From JADZFO01 sp964512635 (GTDB lineage Bacteria; 4484-113; JAFGCY01), in the NCBI GenBank assembly GCA_964512635.1, contig CAZEJB010000007.1, forward strand, positions 1 to 64,000: 64,000 nt of DNA, given 5' to 3'. Below the pieces are notes generated by a model. The model was not told the DNA's origin and ran no database searches. It saw nothing but the letters and a program-made list of their open reading frames with translations. Shown one piece after another: positions 41,462 to 48,995 of this stretch. Within the stretch, counting starts at the first letter, position 1. The number at the start of each line of letters is the position of its first letter. A program made the position numbers and the translations under genes.

Positions 41462-42475
41462 CTAGCTCTCCCACCCGATCCCGCGGTCTACTCTGTCGAT
41501 GTCCGCCGCCACCATGCGCCGCGTCATCTCCTCAAAGCTCACTTCGGGCTGCCAGCCCAGCTCTTTGCGCGCCGCCGATGAATCCCCGCGCAGGATATGC
41601 AGCTCCGCCGGGCGCATGAAGGCCGGGTCGACCTCAACGTGCTCTTCCCAGTTCAGGCTGGCCTCGCCGAAGGCCGTTTCGCACAGCTCGCGCACCGTCT
41701 TGCTGACGCCGGTGGCGATCACGAAATCCCGCGGCTCGTCCTGCTCCAGCATCAGCTGCATCGCGCGAACGTAGTCCGGGGCATAGCCCCAGTCGCGCCG
41801 CGCATCCAGGTTGCCCAGCGCCACCTTCTGCTGCAGGCCGCGCTTGATCCGCGCCGCCGCCATCGTCACCTTGCGGGTCACAAAGGCCAGGCCGCGGCGC
41901 TCGCTCTCATGGTTGAACAGGATGCCGCTGACGGCGAACAGGCCATAGCTCTCGCGGTAGTTCACCGTGATGTGGTGGCCGAAGACCTTCGCCACGCCAT
42001 AGGGGCTGCGCGGGTGGAAGGGCGTGGCTTCGCTTTGCGGCTCGCTCGCGGCGTTGCCGAACATCTCGCTGGAGCTGGCCTGATAGAAGCGGATCGGCTG
42101 GCCGCTGCCGTCAACGCGCACCTGGCGCACCGCCTCCAGCATGTTCAGCACGCCAAGGCCGGTGGCCTCGGCGGTCGCCAGCGGGACATCCCAGGAGTAG
42201 TGCACAAAGCTTTGCGCCGCCAGGTTGAACACAAAGCGCGGGCGCAGCTCGGACATGATCCGCATAATCGCGCCGCCGTCGGTGACATCGCCGGGGATGA
42301 CGCTCAGCGCGCCGCTGTCCAGCAGCGGCTGGATGCGCCAGTTGCTGGTGTCGGCCTTGCGCCGCACCAGGCCGTGGACCTTGATCCCCTGCCCGGCCAG
42401 CACCTCAGCCAGATAGCTGCCGTCCTGGCCCGAAACACCGGTGATCAGCGCAACCGCGCCCGCATGAGATGGCAT
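41462..42475 (-). CDS. gmd: GDP-mannose 4,6-dehydratase-like SDR enzyme
   Basis: 337 aa from ATG 42475 (MPSHAGAVALITGVSGQDGSYLAEVL). Extended SDR: NAD(P)-binding GVSGQDGSYLAE, FNLAAQSFVHYSWDVP, active-site Ser region FYQASSSEMFGNA, SPYGVAKVFGHHITVNYRESYGLFAVSGILFNHESERRG, LGNLDARRDWGYAPDYVRAMQLML. These match GDP-mannose dehydratase, giving GDP-4-keto-6-deoxymannose for surface sugars. No fcl/GMER partner is adjacent. TACAAT (42482-42487) lies 6 nt before the ATG. Confidence 0.9.
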   Translation of the reverse strand: MPSHAGAVALITGVSGQDGSYLAEVLAGQGIKVHGLVRRKADTSNWRIQPLLDSGALSVIPGDVTDGGAIMRIMSELRPRFVFNLAAQSFVHYSWDVPLATAEATGLGVLNMLEAVRQVRVDGSGQPIRFYQASSSEMFGNAASEPQSEATPFHPRSPYGVAKVFGHHITVNYRESYGLFAVSGILFNHESERRGLAFVTRKVTMAAARIKRGLQQKVALGNLDARRDWGYAPDYVRAMQLMLEQDEPRDFVIATGVSKTVRELCETAFGEASLNWEEHVEVDPAFMRPAELHILRGDSSAARKELGWQPEVSFEEMTRRMVAADIDRVDRGIGWES

Positions 42476-42481
42476 GTGAGC

Positions 42482-42487
42482 ATTGTA
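42482..42487 (-). promoter_or_regulatory. -10 box TACAAT of gmd, leaderless type
   Basis: TACAAT ends 6 nt before ATG 42475; no SD. Confidence 0.6.
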
Positions 42488-42633
42488 AGCGCGGGCCGCA
42501 GGTGTTGCATCGAAGGCACGGAGCGCGCCACGGTGTGCCGCCCTCATGGAGCGCAGGCAACTTGCCTGCATCTTTGTCTCGGAGGGGCTCAGCTTGCCTG
42601 AGCCCGCGGCAAGAGTGACAGCTCGATGAAGGA

Positions 42634-43143
42634 TTAAAGATGACCGTCACGTCTGAGCTGATATGCCTGCGGATTTTCCAGGATGTACTTTCGATAGGCA
42701 AACAGCTCTTCTTCATCTTCAATCACTTCGTCTCCATAGCTGCGCTGAAGGAACTGTCTTGGCAGTCGTTGATATTGTTCGCGAAAGGTGATGTACTCGC
42801 GAGCACTCAAGGACTTGAAGACCTGCATAAACCTAACCAGGCTTGTTCCAGCCTTCCCGGTCTGCAAGCTCAGTGCCAGTATGAAGTGCAGGTGATCCGG
42901 CATGACGCAGTGGCAATCGATCTCGGTGTCTGGAAAGCGAGTTGCTGTATGCAGCAGGTGCTTCTCCAGCATGACTCCAATGCGGGTCAGTCTTGGCTGG
43001 CCTTCTTCGATCCGGCACAACAGTGGAATTCGATCCTGAACGCACTGTGTAACCATGTACATTCCCGGCGTAGAGTAATCGAAACCCTTCGCCCGGGGAT
43101 TCTTACGGCGGGGCACTTCAACCCATTCAGGTAAAGCCATCAT
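42634..43143 (-). CDS. REP-associated tyrosine transposase (RAYT, Y1_Tnp)
   Basis: 169 aa. Y1/HUH single-strand nuclease fold: TPGMYMVTQCVQDRIPLLC (first strand), HUH motif in CHCVMPDHLHFILAL, and a C-terminal helix with the likely nucleophile Tyr in FAYRKYILENP. RAYTs cut and join single-stranded REP hairpins with GTAG or GGAG heads; the gene is flanked by such hairpins. Two ATGs in tandem (43143, 43140). TACAAT (43151-43156) ends 7 nt before the start and adjoins the right-hand REP, so transcription is likely leaderless and starts at the REP edge. Intact, apparently functional. Confidence 0.92.
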   Translation of the reverse strand: MMALPEWVEVPRRKNPRAKGFDYSTPGMYMVTQCVQDRIPLLCRIEEGQPRLTRIGVMLEKHLLHTATRFPDTEIDCHCVMPDHLHFILALSLQTGKAGTSLVRFMQVFKSLSAREYITFREQYQRLPRQFLQRSYGDEVIEDEEELFAYRKYILENPQAYQLRRDGHL

Positions 43144-43150
43144 CGAGAAA

Positions 43151-43156
43151 ATTGTA
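43151..43156 (-). promoter_or_regulatory. -10 box TACAAT of the RAYT gene
   Basis: TACAAT, 7 nt before the ATG and 2 nt from the right REP copy. The REP therefore covers the spacer region of the promoter. Confidence 0.6.
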
Positions 43157-43333
43157 TCGCCGCGGGCTCAGGCAAGCTGAGCCCCTCCGATCCACGGAGC
43201 ATCGTGCTGAAAGCGATGCAGCGAGCGGTCAGTCTTGTCACGGGGGCTTGCGAAGCACTTCTCTGCGAGCTACCGTGGCCCAGTCACATCCCTCTCCCGC
43301 GGCTACAATCTCAGCAACACAGGGAGACAGCCC

Positions 43334-44197
43334 TTGCTCAAGCGCCGTAAAGCCCGCGCCTTATCCAGCCTGCAGGACAGGCAGGCGACGTTGGCGCAGG
43401 AGCAGCTGCTCAAGGGCTTCGTGGTCGCCGAGCCTCAGCCGGCCCACAGCCGTCTGGCCCAGGCTCTCGATTTCAAGGACGCCCGGGAGATTCGCGCCAA
43501 TATCTATTCCTCCTGCAGCATCCTTAGCGCGGTCGCCGCCTGTGAGTACCTCGGCTTCACTGTGGTCAACTCCTCAACCTATGGCCGCGAGTGGCTCTGC
43601 CTGCTGCCTGCGCTCGGCGTCTTTGTGGTCTGCGCCGGCAGCCTGCTGCTCTACCTAAGCCTGCTTGGCACGCTGCGCAGCCATGCCGTCGAGAATCTGC
43701 TGGATCGCGGCCTCTATGTCGCCGTCTTCGACCAGACCTTAAGCGATCCCCCGCCGAGCGGCATCTGGGCCAAGTTCTTCCAGAAACCCATCGACCGTCT
43801 CCTGCGCTCGGACTCGCTGGTCAAGCGCATCAGCGCGCTGGTCGAGTACTTCCCGCGCCTGGCCGGAAACAGCGGCCTGGAGCCACTGCCGATGATGGCC
43901 TATGTCATTCGCCTGGTGCTCAGCGGAGGCGTCGTCCTGGCGCTCAGCGTGCCGCTGCTGCTCAGCCTGTATTACTTCGTGACTGCGCTGGTCAGCGGCG
44001 ACGCCTGGCGCTATGGCAGCAACACCTTCAATGTCGCCGCGGTGCTGGCCTACATAATCGAGTCCGGCGGCGGGCCGGTTTTCCTGCCTGTAATGATTCT
44101 GCTCCATATCTATCTGGCTCTCATCGGCCTGCGGCTCTTTGGCGTCATTGAGCGTGCGGCGGTGCGCCAGGCGATGAACGCCATCGTCAACAGCTAG
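43334..44197 (+). CDS. membrane protein of unknown function
   Basis: 287 aa from a TTG at 43334 with GGGAGA upstream; longer frames cross the promoter TACAAT (43304-43309). Four or five transmembrane segments: about 63-108 (SILSAVAACEYLGFTVV; LCLLPALGVFVVCAGSLLLYL), 190-222 (VIRLVLSGGVVLALSVPLLLSLYYFV) and 247-272 (PVFLPVMILLHIYLALIGL). N-terminal basic cytoplasmic segment. The family is not recognised. Confidence 0.6.
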   Translation: MLKRRKARALSSLQDRQATLAQEQLLKGFVVAEPQPAHSRLAQALDFKDAREIRANIYSSCSILSAVAACEYLGFTVVNSSTYGREWLCLLPALGVFVVCAGSLLLYLSLLGTLRSHAVENLLDRGLYVAVFDQTLSDPPPSGIWAKFFQKPIDRLLRSDSLVKRISALVEYFPRLAGNSGLEPLPMMAYVIRLVLSGGVVLALSVPLLLSLYYFVTALVSGDAWRYGSNTFNVAAVLAYIIESGGGPVFLPVMILLHIYLALIGLRLFGVIERAAVRQAMNAIVNS

Positions 44198-44593
44198 GCG
44201 GTCCAGCTTTGGCACTGTTGTGCTAAACACTCAGGATTCGCCCGCCGGGCGCGCTAAATCCGGCCCTGGCGTGGTATGACTCAGACGGCGCTGCTTTGGC
44301 GTGGCAAGCGTCGCAGCGGGTTCACCGAAAGACGGACTTGAAAAGTGATGCAAGTTGTAAGCAAAGCATCGAACAAGGGCGATTTGGAAGCCCCAATTTG
44401 CAAAAGGGTGTTTTCTGGTGGAAATCGGCGGGTCAAAGTTAAATCCAGCCGGGGCGGTAATTTGAAAAGTGCTTTTGACGTGCGAATCGGGCTCCGTAAG
44501 TTAAATCCTGTCGGTCGCTGTTCCAGCTTGAAACCCTTGCGCCTGATGCCTCTCTTGCAGAGCTTTGCAACAAACACGCCGCGACCGGATGGC
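44198..44593. other. gene-less AT-richer stretch with short repeats
   Basis: About 400 bp without a convincing gene; small frames on both strands (44345-44755 plus, 44281-44577 minus) have no RBS, motif or plausible composition. Two short motifs occur twice: TTGAAAAGTG at 44338 and 44462, and AAGTTAAATCC at 44436 and 44498. Possibly a decayed element. Confidence 0.4.
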
Positions 44594-44623
44594 TTGACCG
44601 TGCCGCAGACCCTGGCCTATAAT
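44594..44623 (+). promoter_or_regulatory. sigma-70 promoter of rpsD
   Basis: -35 TTGACC (44594-44599), 18-bp spacer, -10 TATAAT (44618-44623). It is among the best -35/-10 matches in the window. Start expected near 44630, giving a leader of about 200 nt. Confidence 0.8.
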
Positions 44624-44629
44624 CTTCCC

Positions 44630-44833
44630 TCGCCGTCGGCGCCTGGTATGCCTATAGCGCGTTTCGCGCGACCGCCTCATTGGCGGGTGGCCCCGGGAGC
44701 GGCGGGACACCGCTTCAGCCGGTGCAGGGGCATGCACCCGGCGGACAGACCTTAGCGGTCTGCGCTGCCACCTTGCCTTCCTGCCCTGCTGTGTATGGTT
44801 GCGCCGGCGAGCAATACAGGTTTCAGGTGAAGC
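44630..44833 (+). ncRNA. structured leader of rpsD or independent small RNA (candidate)
   Basis: Four local hairpins follow one another: 44656-44670 (GCGCGTTTCGCGC), 44672-44686 (CCGCC/GGCGG), 44718-44742 (GCCGGTGCA stem) and 44746-44762 (CAGACC/GGTCTG). S4 represses its own mRNA in several bacteria, so an autoregulatory leader is plausible. Conserved marks of SRP RNA, 6S RNA, tmRNA and RNase P RNA are not present. Confidence 0.5.
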
Positions 44834-45439
44834 ATGGATCTCTTTAAGGGTTCACGCGGCAAATATTCGCGCACTTTCGGCCGCAAGGTCGACAACAAGC
44901 CGGATGACAAGTCGCCGCTTAATCGTCGCCAACCGCGCCGCCGGATGAAGAAGCTGTCGGACTACGGCCAGCACTTGATCGAAGTGCAGGTCTGCCGTCT
45001 GACCTATGGCATCTACGAGCGTCAGTTCCGTAACTATTTCAAGAAGGCCAAGGGCCGTCCCGGCAACACTGCTGAGGAGCTGCTGGTTCTGCTCGAGCGC
45101 CGTCTGGATAACGCGCTGTTCCGCGGCGGTCTGGCCGCCAGCCGTAAGCAGGCCCGCCAGATCGTGACCCACCGTCACATCATGATCAACGGCCGCTGCG
45201 TCGACCGTCCTTCCTTCAGCCTGCGCCCCGGCGATGTGATCACCGTCAAGACCAGCAAGGCTGAGAAGCCCTTCTATAAGCAGGCGGCCGGCGAGATCGT
45301 CGACCCCCGCGCCGGCTTCTGGCTGCAGCGCACCCCCGGTGAGTTCAAGTACACCGTCGAGCGCTACCCGAAGGCGGACGAGGCGGATCACGGCTTTAAC
45401 GCCGCCTACGTGGTCGAGTACTACTCGAAGTTCGTTTAA
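44834..45439 (+). CDS. rpsD: 30S ribosomal protein S4
   Basis: 201 aa. KGSRGKYSRTFGRKV, RMKKLSDYGQHLIEVQVCRLTYGIYERQFRNYFKKA, LLVLLERRLDNALFRGGLAASRKQARQIVTHRHIMINGRCVDRPSF (S4 domain), and the C-terminal domain. No N-terminal zinc Cys cluster, so it is a C-minus paralogue type. SD AGGTG before the ATG. Stand-alone, not with rpsM/rpsK/rpoA. S4 nucleates 30S assembly. Confidence 0.97.
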   Translation: MDLFKGSRGKYSRTFGRKVDNKPDDKSPLNRRQPRRRMKKLSDYGQHLIEVQVCRLTYGIYERQFRNYFKKAKGRPGNTAEELLVLLERRLDNALFRGGLAASRKQARQIVTHRHIMINGRCVDRPSFSLRPGDVITVKTSKAEKPFYKQAAGEIVDPRAGFWLQRTPGEFKYTVERYPKADEADHGFNAAYVVEYYSKFV

Positions 45440-45440
45440 C

Positions 45441-45625
45441 GGAGCGCGGACTTTAGTCCGCATCCGGATGGAGCGCGGGACTGTGTCCCGTATTCCTGGA
45501 GCGCGGGACTGTGTCCCGTTCTTCTAAGAAGCAGAACCAAACAGGGCGCGGTGAAAGCCGCGCCCTTTGCGCACTAAGTCCTTGCCAGTCTGGATCAATG
45601 AATACGGGACACAGTCCCGGGCTCC
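45441..45625. repeat. cluster of four GGAG-headed REP palindromes behind rpsD
   Basis: Plus: 45441-45465 (GGAGCGCGGACTTTAGTCCG), 45470-45495 and 45498-45521 (both GGAGCGCGGGACTGTGTCCC). Minus: 45600-45625 (GGAGCCCGGGACTGTGTCCC). They begin 1 bp after the rpsD stop and end 2 bp before the mazG stop. The rpsD terminator lies inside the cluster. Confidence 0.85.
45544..45568 (+). terminator. intrinsic terminator of rpsD
   Basis: GGGCGCGG / CCGCGCCC stem (45544-45551 / 45558-45565), loop TGAAAG, then TTT. About 105 bp after the stop, beyond three REP copies. Confidence 0.75.
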
Positions 45626-45626
45626 A

Positions 45627-46313
45627 TCAGCCTTTCTCCGCCTGCTTGATCCTCTCCCAGTTGGCCAGCACCTCGGCGCTGTCGGCGGCCGAGGCGTCGC
45701 CGTAAACGTGGGGATGCCGGCGGATCAGCTTGCGGACTATGGCCTCCAGGCTGGCATCCACCCCGCCCCGGCCCATGGCCTGCAGGATGTCGCCCATGAA
45801 GGCGCTCTGCAGGGTCAGGTCGCCCAGCTCCTCGGTCAGCTCGCCGTAGAGCCGGTCAAGCTCGGCCTGCTGATCTGCACTCAGGCTGGCTGCGGCAGGC
45901 AGCGGCGCGCCGGATGCCGACTGCTCCGAGCCGAAGTCGGGATGATGCGGATGGTGGACGATGCTGTGGCCCTTCTTCTTCGTCCGCGCCTTCTCCTCTT
46001 CCCCGGCCGGTGGCTCGGGGTTGGCTGGCGGCTGGCCGGCCTGCTCCCGCAGCCCGGCCTCAAAGGCCAATATGTTGTCGATCGCCTCGCAGACCTCGTC
46101 GGCCTCCTCCCGGACATACTGCCGCAGGCTGGCCAGGCTCTGCTCGCGGTCCCAGGGGCAGCCGCCCGGCGCGCGCAGATCAGCCATCAGCCGCGTCAGC
46201 TCCATAAACCACTGTCCAGCCTGGGCGATTTGTCCTTCGCGCCCAGCAGTGGCGCGGTCCCAGCGGGCGCGGACGGCGGGATCTATCGGGTCGGCAAAAG
46301 GGGGCTGAGTCAT
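45627..46313 (-). CDS. mazG: nucleoside triphosphate pyrophosphohydrolase MazG
   Basis: 228 aa from ATG 46313 (MTQPPFADPIDPAV). MazG core: LMADLRAPGGCPWDREQSLASLRQYVREEADEVCEAID with the metal-binding EExxE pattern, then ELTEELGDLTLQSAFMGDIL, and KLIRRHPHVYGD. A Pro/Lys/Ser-rich insert of about 65 residues (about 100-160; EEKARTKKKGHSIVHHPHHP) separates the two halves of the domain. It hydrolyses NTPs to NMPs and cleans up damaged nucleotides. GATACT (46320-46325) lies 6 nt before the ATG. Confidence 0.93.
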   Translation of the reverse strand: MTQPPFADPIDPAVRARWDRATAGREGQIAQAGQWFMELTRLMADLRAPGGCPWDREQSLASLRQYVREEADEVCEAIDNILAFEAGLREQAGQPPANPEPPAGEEEKARTKKKGHSIVHHPHHPDFGSEQSASGAPLPAAASLSADQQAELDRLYGELTEELGDLTLQSAFMGDILQAMGRGGVDASLEAIVRKLIRRHPHVYGDASAADSAEVLANWERIKQAEKG

Positions 46314-46344
46314 CGGACAAGTATCCACGATGCTGCCGCGATCT

Positions 46345-46413
46345 GCAGGGGCGCACAGAGTGCGCCTGGCACAGCTGCTCTATTCGGGCCGGGCGCACTC
46401 TGTGCGCCCCTGC
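46345..46413. repeat. inverted pair of REP palindromes
   Basis: Plus 46345-46370 and minus 46388-46413, both GGGGCGCACAGAGTGCGCC with the head mutated to GCAG. The stem word equals the inner pair at 41251-41358. Confidence 0.8.
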
Positions 46414-46421
46414 TGTAAACC

Positions 46422-47372
46422 CTACTTCTCACCCTTGTTGATCATTCGGATCATCTCTTCCTCGGCGAACTGGCCCTCGCCAATGGCCTCGGCAATAGCA
46501 TCCGCTGGTGCCAGGATCTGGATGCCGGTCAGCTCGCTGAGCTTGCTGATCTGCTCCGGCAGCAGGCAGCCGATCAGCGCACTCTGACCATCAACGGGGA
46601 GTCCAAAAAAGCGCCGTGGACTGCCGCTTTCTCGCAGCAGCTCGTCCAGCTTGGTCATTACCCGAGGGTCAAACCAGTCACTCTTTTGCTCAAACTTCAG
46701 CTCCTGAGGCTGACCGTTGAAGACGAAGGTGATCGTCACCAGCATCTTGTCGAAATCGAAGCTGTTGCCATAGTCCCTAAGCCCCTCGTAATCAAACTTC
46801 TCCTTGACATCTTCCAGCTTCAGGTCGCCCTGAGCCAGTGCCGCAAGCTCACTGACCTTGTCGGCATACTCACCTTCGTTGCCTTCGATGCATTCTGTGT
46901 CAAAGTTCAACAGATTGCGGCAGAGTCTGGTCCAGTGCTCGTCGTCGTTGTTGTCGTCGTTGTCTTCGTCGTCGAGATCCATCTCTGCGTAGCCGGAGAT
47001 GTAATGCAGGAAGCTCTGCATATCTTCGCTGTCCAGCGCATCCATGCCCCAGCTCTCGGCGACCGTCTCAAGTGTGATCCCATCGTTCAGGCTGATACCG
47101 ACCTGCTCCAGGGCCGCCAGCTTCTCTGCCGCGGTGCCCTTGAAACCCGGCCCGGCAGGGCCGGCATTGGAAGGCGTCAGCTTCGCCGCGGTGGGAGCTG
47201 AGGTTGTTACGGGCCGCGGGGCAGCAGACACGGCGCCGTCAGAGCCAGCCTTGCTGCGCAGCAGGAAAACAGCGACCAGTCCGCCAAGCACGAGTGCTGC
47301 AATGAGGCCGACAAGTACGGGAGTGCTGATCAGGGCCAGGGGCATCTTTCGCTCCGGTGGTAGAGGCTTCAT
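46422..47372 (-). CDS. single-pass membrane protein of unknown function
   Basis: 316 aa. N-terminal membrane helix (ALISTPVLVGLIAALVLGGLVAVFLL, about 13-38), Ala/Pro/Thr linker, then an acidic soluble domain with a run of Asp/Glu/Asn (DLDDEDNDDNNDDEHW) near residue 135. The helical C-terminal half contains GLPVDGQSALIGCLLPEQISKLSELTGIQI. Family not recognised. TATAAT (47383-47388) 10 nt upstream. Confidence 0.6.
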   Translation of the reverse strand: MKPLPPERKMPLALISTPVLVGLIAALVLGGLVAVFLLRSKAGSDGAVSAAPRPVTTSAPTAAKLTPSNAGPAGPGFKGTAAEKLAALEQVGISLNDGITLETVAESWGMDALDSEDMQSFLHYISGYAEMDLDDEDNDDNNDDEHWTRLCRNLLNFDTECIEGNEGEYADKVSELAALAQGDLKLEDVKEKFDYEGLRDYGNSFDFDKMLVTITFVFNGQPQELKFEQKSDWFDPRVMTKLDELLRESGSPRRFFGLPVDGQSALIGCLLPEQISKLSELTGIQILAPADAIAEAIGEGQFAEEEMIRMINKGEK

Positions 47373-47404
47373 ACTGCCAAGGATTATAGGGGTACGCCCC
47401 AGCC

Positions 47405-48238
47405 TCAGCCCTCGCTGATCAGGCGTTCGAGGCGGTCGATGTAGGCCCGGGCGGTGACGATGCCCTGGTTGTCCTGCGCCTCCTCGGCCAGCGCCAGGTT
47501 GCCGCGCGCGGTGGACAGCGCCTCGACGTACTTCATCTCATAGATCAGGTCTTCAAGCACGGGGTCTTCCCGCGGCAGGGCCTTGAGCTGTTCCATCAGC
47601 GCCAGCTTCTGGGCCACCTGCTTCTGCTTGCGTTCGCTCAGCCGAAGCACGCTGCCATGGGCTCCGACCTTCTTTTGATCCTCACGCCGCTGCAGCGCCT
47701 TTTGCTTGCGTGCCTCCACGCGTCCCTTGTTCGCCTCTATCCGGGCCTGCCGCGCGGCCAGAGCCTTCTCCTGGCGCAGCTTGCGGATGTCCTTCTTCTC
47801 CTCGGCGGTCAGCGGGCGGCCCAGCTCCTTCTCCCGGGAGCGCTGGACCCAGGGGCTGTAGCCTCCGCCTTCGCGCTTCCTGAAGATGTTCAGCTCCCTG
47901 AACATCTCAGAGCTCTGGTTGGCCTTGTACTGGTCGAAGTCGGTCCACTCGTGCTCGCTCTCGTCGAAGAGCTCGGCGTCTTCGCGGTCAAGCTCAACCA
48001 GCGGGCTGCGGCGATAGAACAGGTAGAACATCCAGCCTGCCAGTGGCAGCAGCGCCACCGCAAAGGCCCATGGCGCCCCGCGGTTATAGCGCCACAGCGC
48101 GTCGCGGTAGACCCAGTAGACAACATAGAGGTGGGCGAGCAGCAGGATCAGGTCAATGACCAGCAGCCAGGGCACGAAGGGGTTGTCCGCTTCGAAGAAC
48201 CAGTGCAGGCGGTGGCTGAGCTCGCGCAGGAAGTCCAC
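47405..48238 (-). CDS. membrane protein with two N-terminal helices and a long basic coiled coil
   Basis: 277 aa with a GTG start. Two helices (about 19-42, FVPWLLVIDLILLLAHLYVVYWVY, and 52-68, WAFAVALLPLAGWMFYLFYRR) resemble the PLD nuclease N-terminal membrane module (PLDc_N). The soluble part is Lys/Arg/Glu/Gln-rich and probably a long coiled coil (about 130-260). No catalytic motif. TATAGT (48245-48250) lies 6 nt before the GTG, with no SD. Confidence 0.65.
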   Translation of the reverse strand: MDFLRELSHRLHWFFEADNPFVPWLLVIDLILLLAHLYVVYWVYRDALWRYNRGAPWAFAVALLPLAGWMFYLFYRRSPLVELDREDAELFDESEHEWTDFDQYKANQSSEMFRELNIFRKREGGGYSPWVQRSREKELGRPLTAEEKKDIRKLRQEKALAARQARIEANKGRVEARKQKALQRREDQKKVGAHGSVLRLSERKQKQVAQKLALMEQLKALPREDPVLEDLIYEMKYVEALSTARGNLALAEEAQDNQGIVTARAYIDRLERLISEG

Positions 48239-48244
48239 GCCAAT

Positions 48245-48250
48245 ACTATA
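48245..48250 (-). promoter_or_regulatory. -10 box TATAGT, leaderless GTG
   Basis: TATAGT ends 6 nt before GTG 48238; no SD. Confidence 0.55.
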
Positions 48251-48265
48251 GCGTTACTGTGAGTG

Positions 48266-48778
48266 TCAGTCCGGCGGACCAGTAAGAACTCTGAATAACT
48301 GACCTAGCGGTGGTCTTGTAGCAACAAATACGAAGAGCTCATCCCTTTCCAAAGCTGCTGCTTCGCTTGCTGTCAAAGGTGCTAGAAAGAGATCGAAGCG
48401 GTGCTCCGGGAGGCGCTTGTTCTCGACTCCAGACGGCTGCCATACACTGACATGGGCAAAGTCGTCGTACTTGCTTAAGACAACATACTCATACCCATCA
48501 ATTCTGACCTTGTCGGCCATGACCTTTGCCCTGGAGTAACCATCGGGCATCTGTTGCGGTGAAGTTGCGCCTGAAATGACATACACACCACCAATCTCCA
48601 GTCCGCCTTTACCATCCTGCGCCTCGATAACAATGCGATCTCCCTCTACTTTGGCCCCAAGTATCTCAGGAGCGTAGTCAACACACGCCGTCTGCAAGCA
48701 GGCGAAGGTCAATACTGCCGCGAGCTTTCCTGGCAGTATCCGCCGTCTTAGCTTTCGAACTGGTTGGTCAAAGCGCAC
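48266..48778 (-). CDS. small lipoprotein of unknown function
   Basis: 170 aa from a GTG at 48778. Basic N-terminus, hydrophobic stretch (LAAVLTFACLQTAC) ending in a lipobox (LQTAC), then a beta-rich domain: VEGDRIVIEAQDGKGGLEIGGVYVISG and HRFDLFLAPLTASEAAALERDELFVFVAT. Family not recognised. Lower GC than neighbours. TATCAT (48785-48790) lies 6 nt before the GTG. Confidence 0.6.
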   Translation of the reverse strand: MRFDQPVRKLRRRILPGKLAAVLTFACLQTACVDYAPEILGAKVEGDRIVIEAQDGKGGLEIGGVYVISGATSPQQMPDGYSRAKVMADKVRIDGYEYVVLSKYDDFAHVSVWQPSGVENKRLPEHRFDLFLAPLTASEAAALERDELFVFVATRPPLGQLFRVLTGPPD

Positions 48779-48784
48779 CAAGTG

Positions 48785-48790
48785 ATGATA
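48785..48790 (-). promoter_or_regulatory. -10 box TATCAT, leaderless GTG
   Basis: TATCAT ends 6 nt before GTG 48778; a TTG one codon upstream is the alternative start. Confidence 0.5.
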
Positions 48791-48830
48791 CCTTGGCCTC
48801 AGCTAAACATTCATTAAGCCTGTGCATAAC

Positions 48831-48860
48831 TTGTGGACTTCCGCCAAATGGGAGTACAAT
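48831..48860 (+). promoter_or_regulatory. promoter of mreB
   Basis: -35 TTGTGG (48831-48836), 18-bp spacer, -10 TACAAT (48855-48860). Start expected near 48867, leaving about 130 nt of leader before mreB. Confidence 0.6.
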
Positions 48861-48995
48861 TGCAGTTTGTCCCCGCCCGCAGCTTAACGCAGCGCCTGCC
48901 GCGCGCGATTGTTAGGCGGCGGCGGACTATATGAGGGTTGAGTGCGGGTGTGCGGTGCACGGTGTCCCGCCTCACAGAAGGGCGGTTTCAACGCA

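Larger units (their letters stand above)
42548..43190. mobile_element. REPtron: RAYT gene between perfect 32-bp inverted REP repeats
   Basis: 42579-42610 and 43159-43190 are perfect inverted copies over 32 nt, each a GGAG-headed palindrome (GGAGGGGCTCAGCTTGCCTG from the head, ending GAGCCCGCGGC). The transposase gene lies between them. A further plus-strand palindrome 42548-42571 (GGAGCGCAGGCAACTTGCCT) sits outside the left copy. Right copy to -10 box: 2 nt. REP-flanked tyrosine transposases are the known source of REP/BIME repeats in other bacteria. Confidence 0.9.

Noticed and set aside
44281..44755. Two small frames on opposite strands (44345-44755 plus, 44281-44577 minus)
   Set aside because: No SD, no -10 box at their starts, no motif; the plus frame runs through the rpsD promoter and leader.
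44630..44833. Leader before rpsD as SRP RNA, 6S RNA, tmRNA or RNase P RNA
   Set aside because: Diagnostic conserved segments of each are absent.
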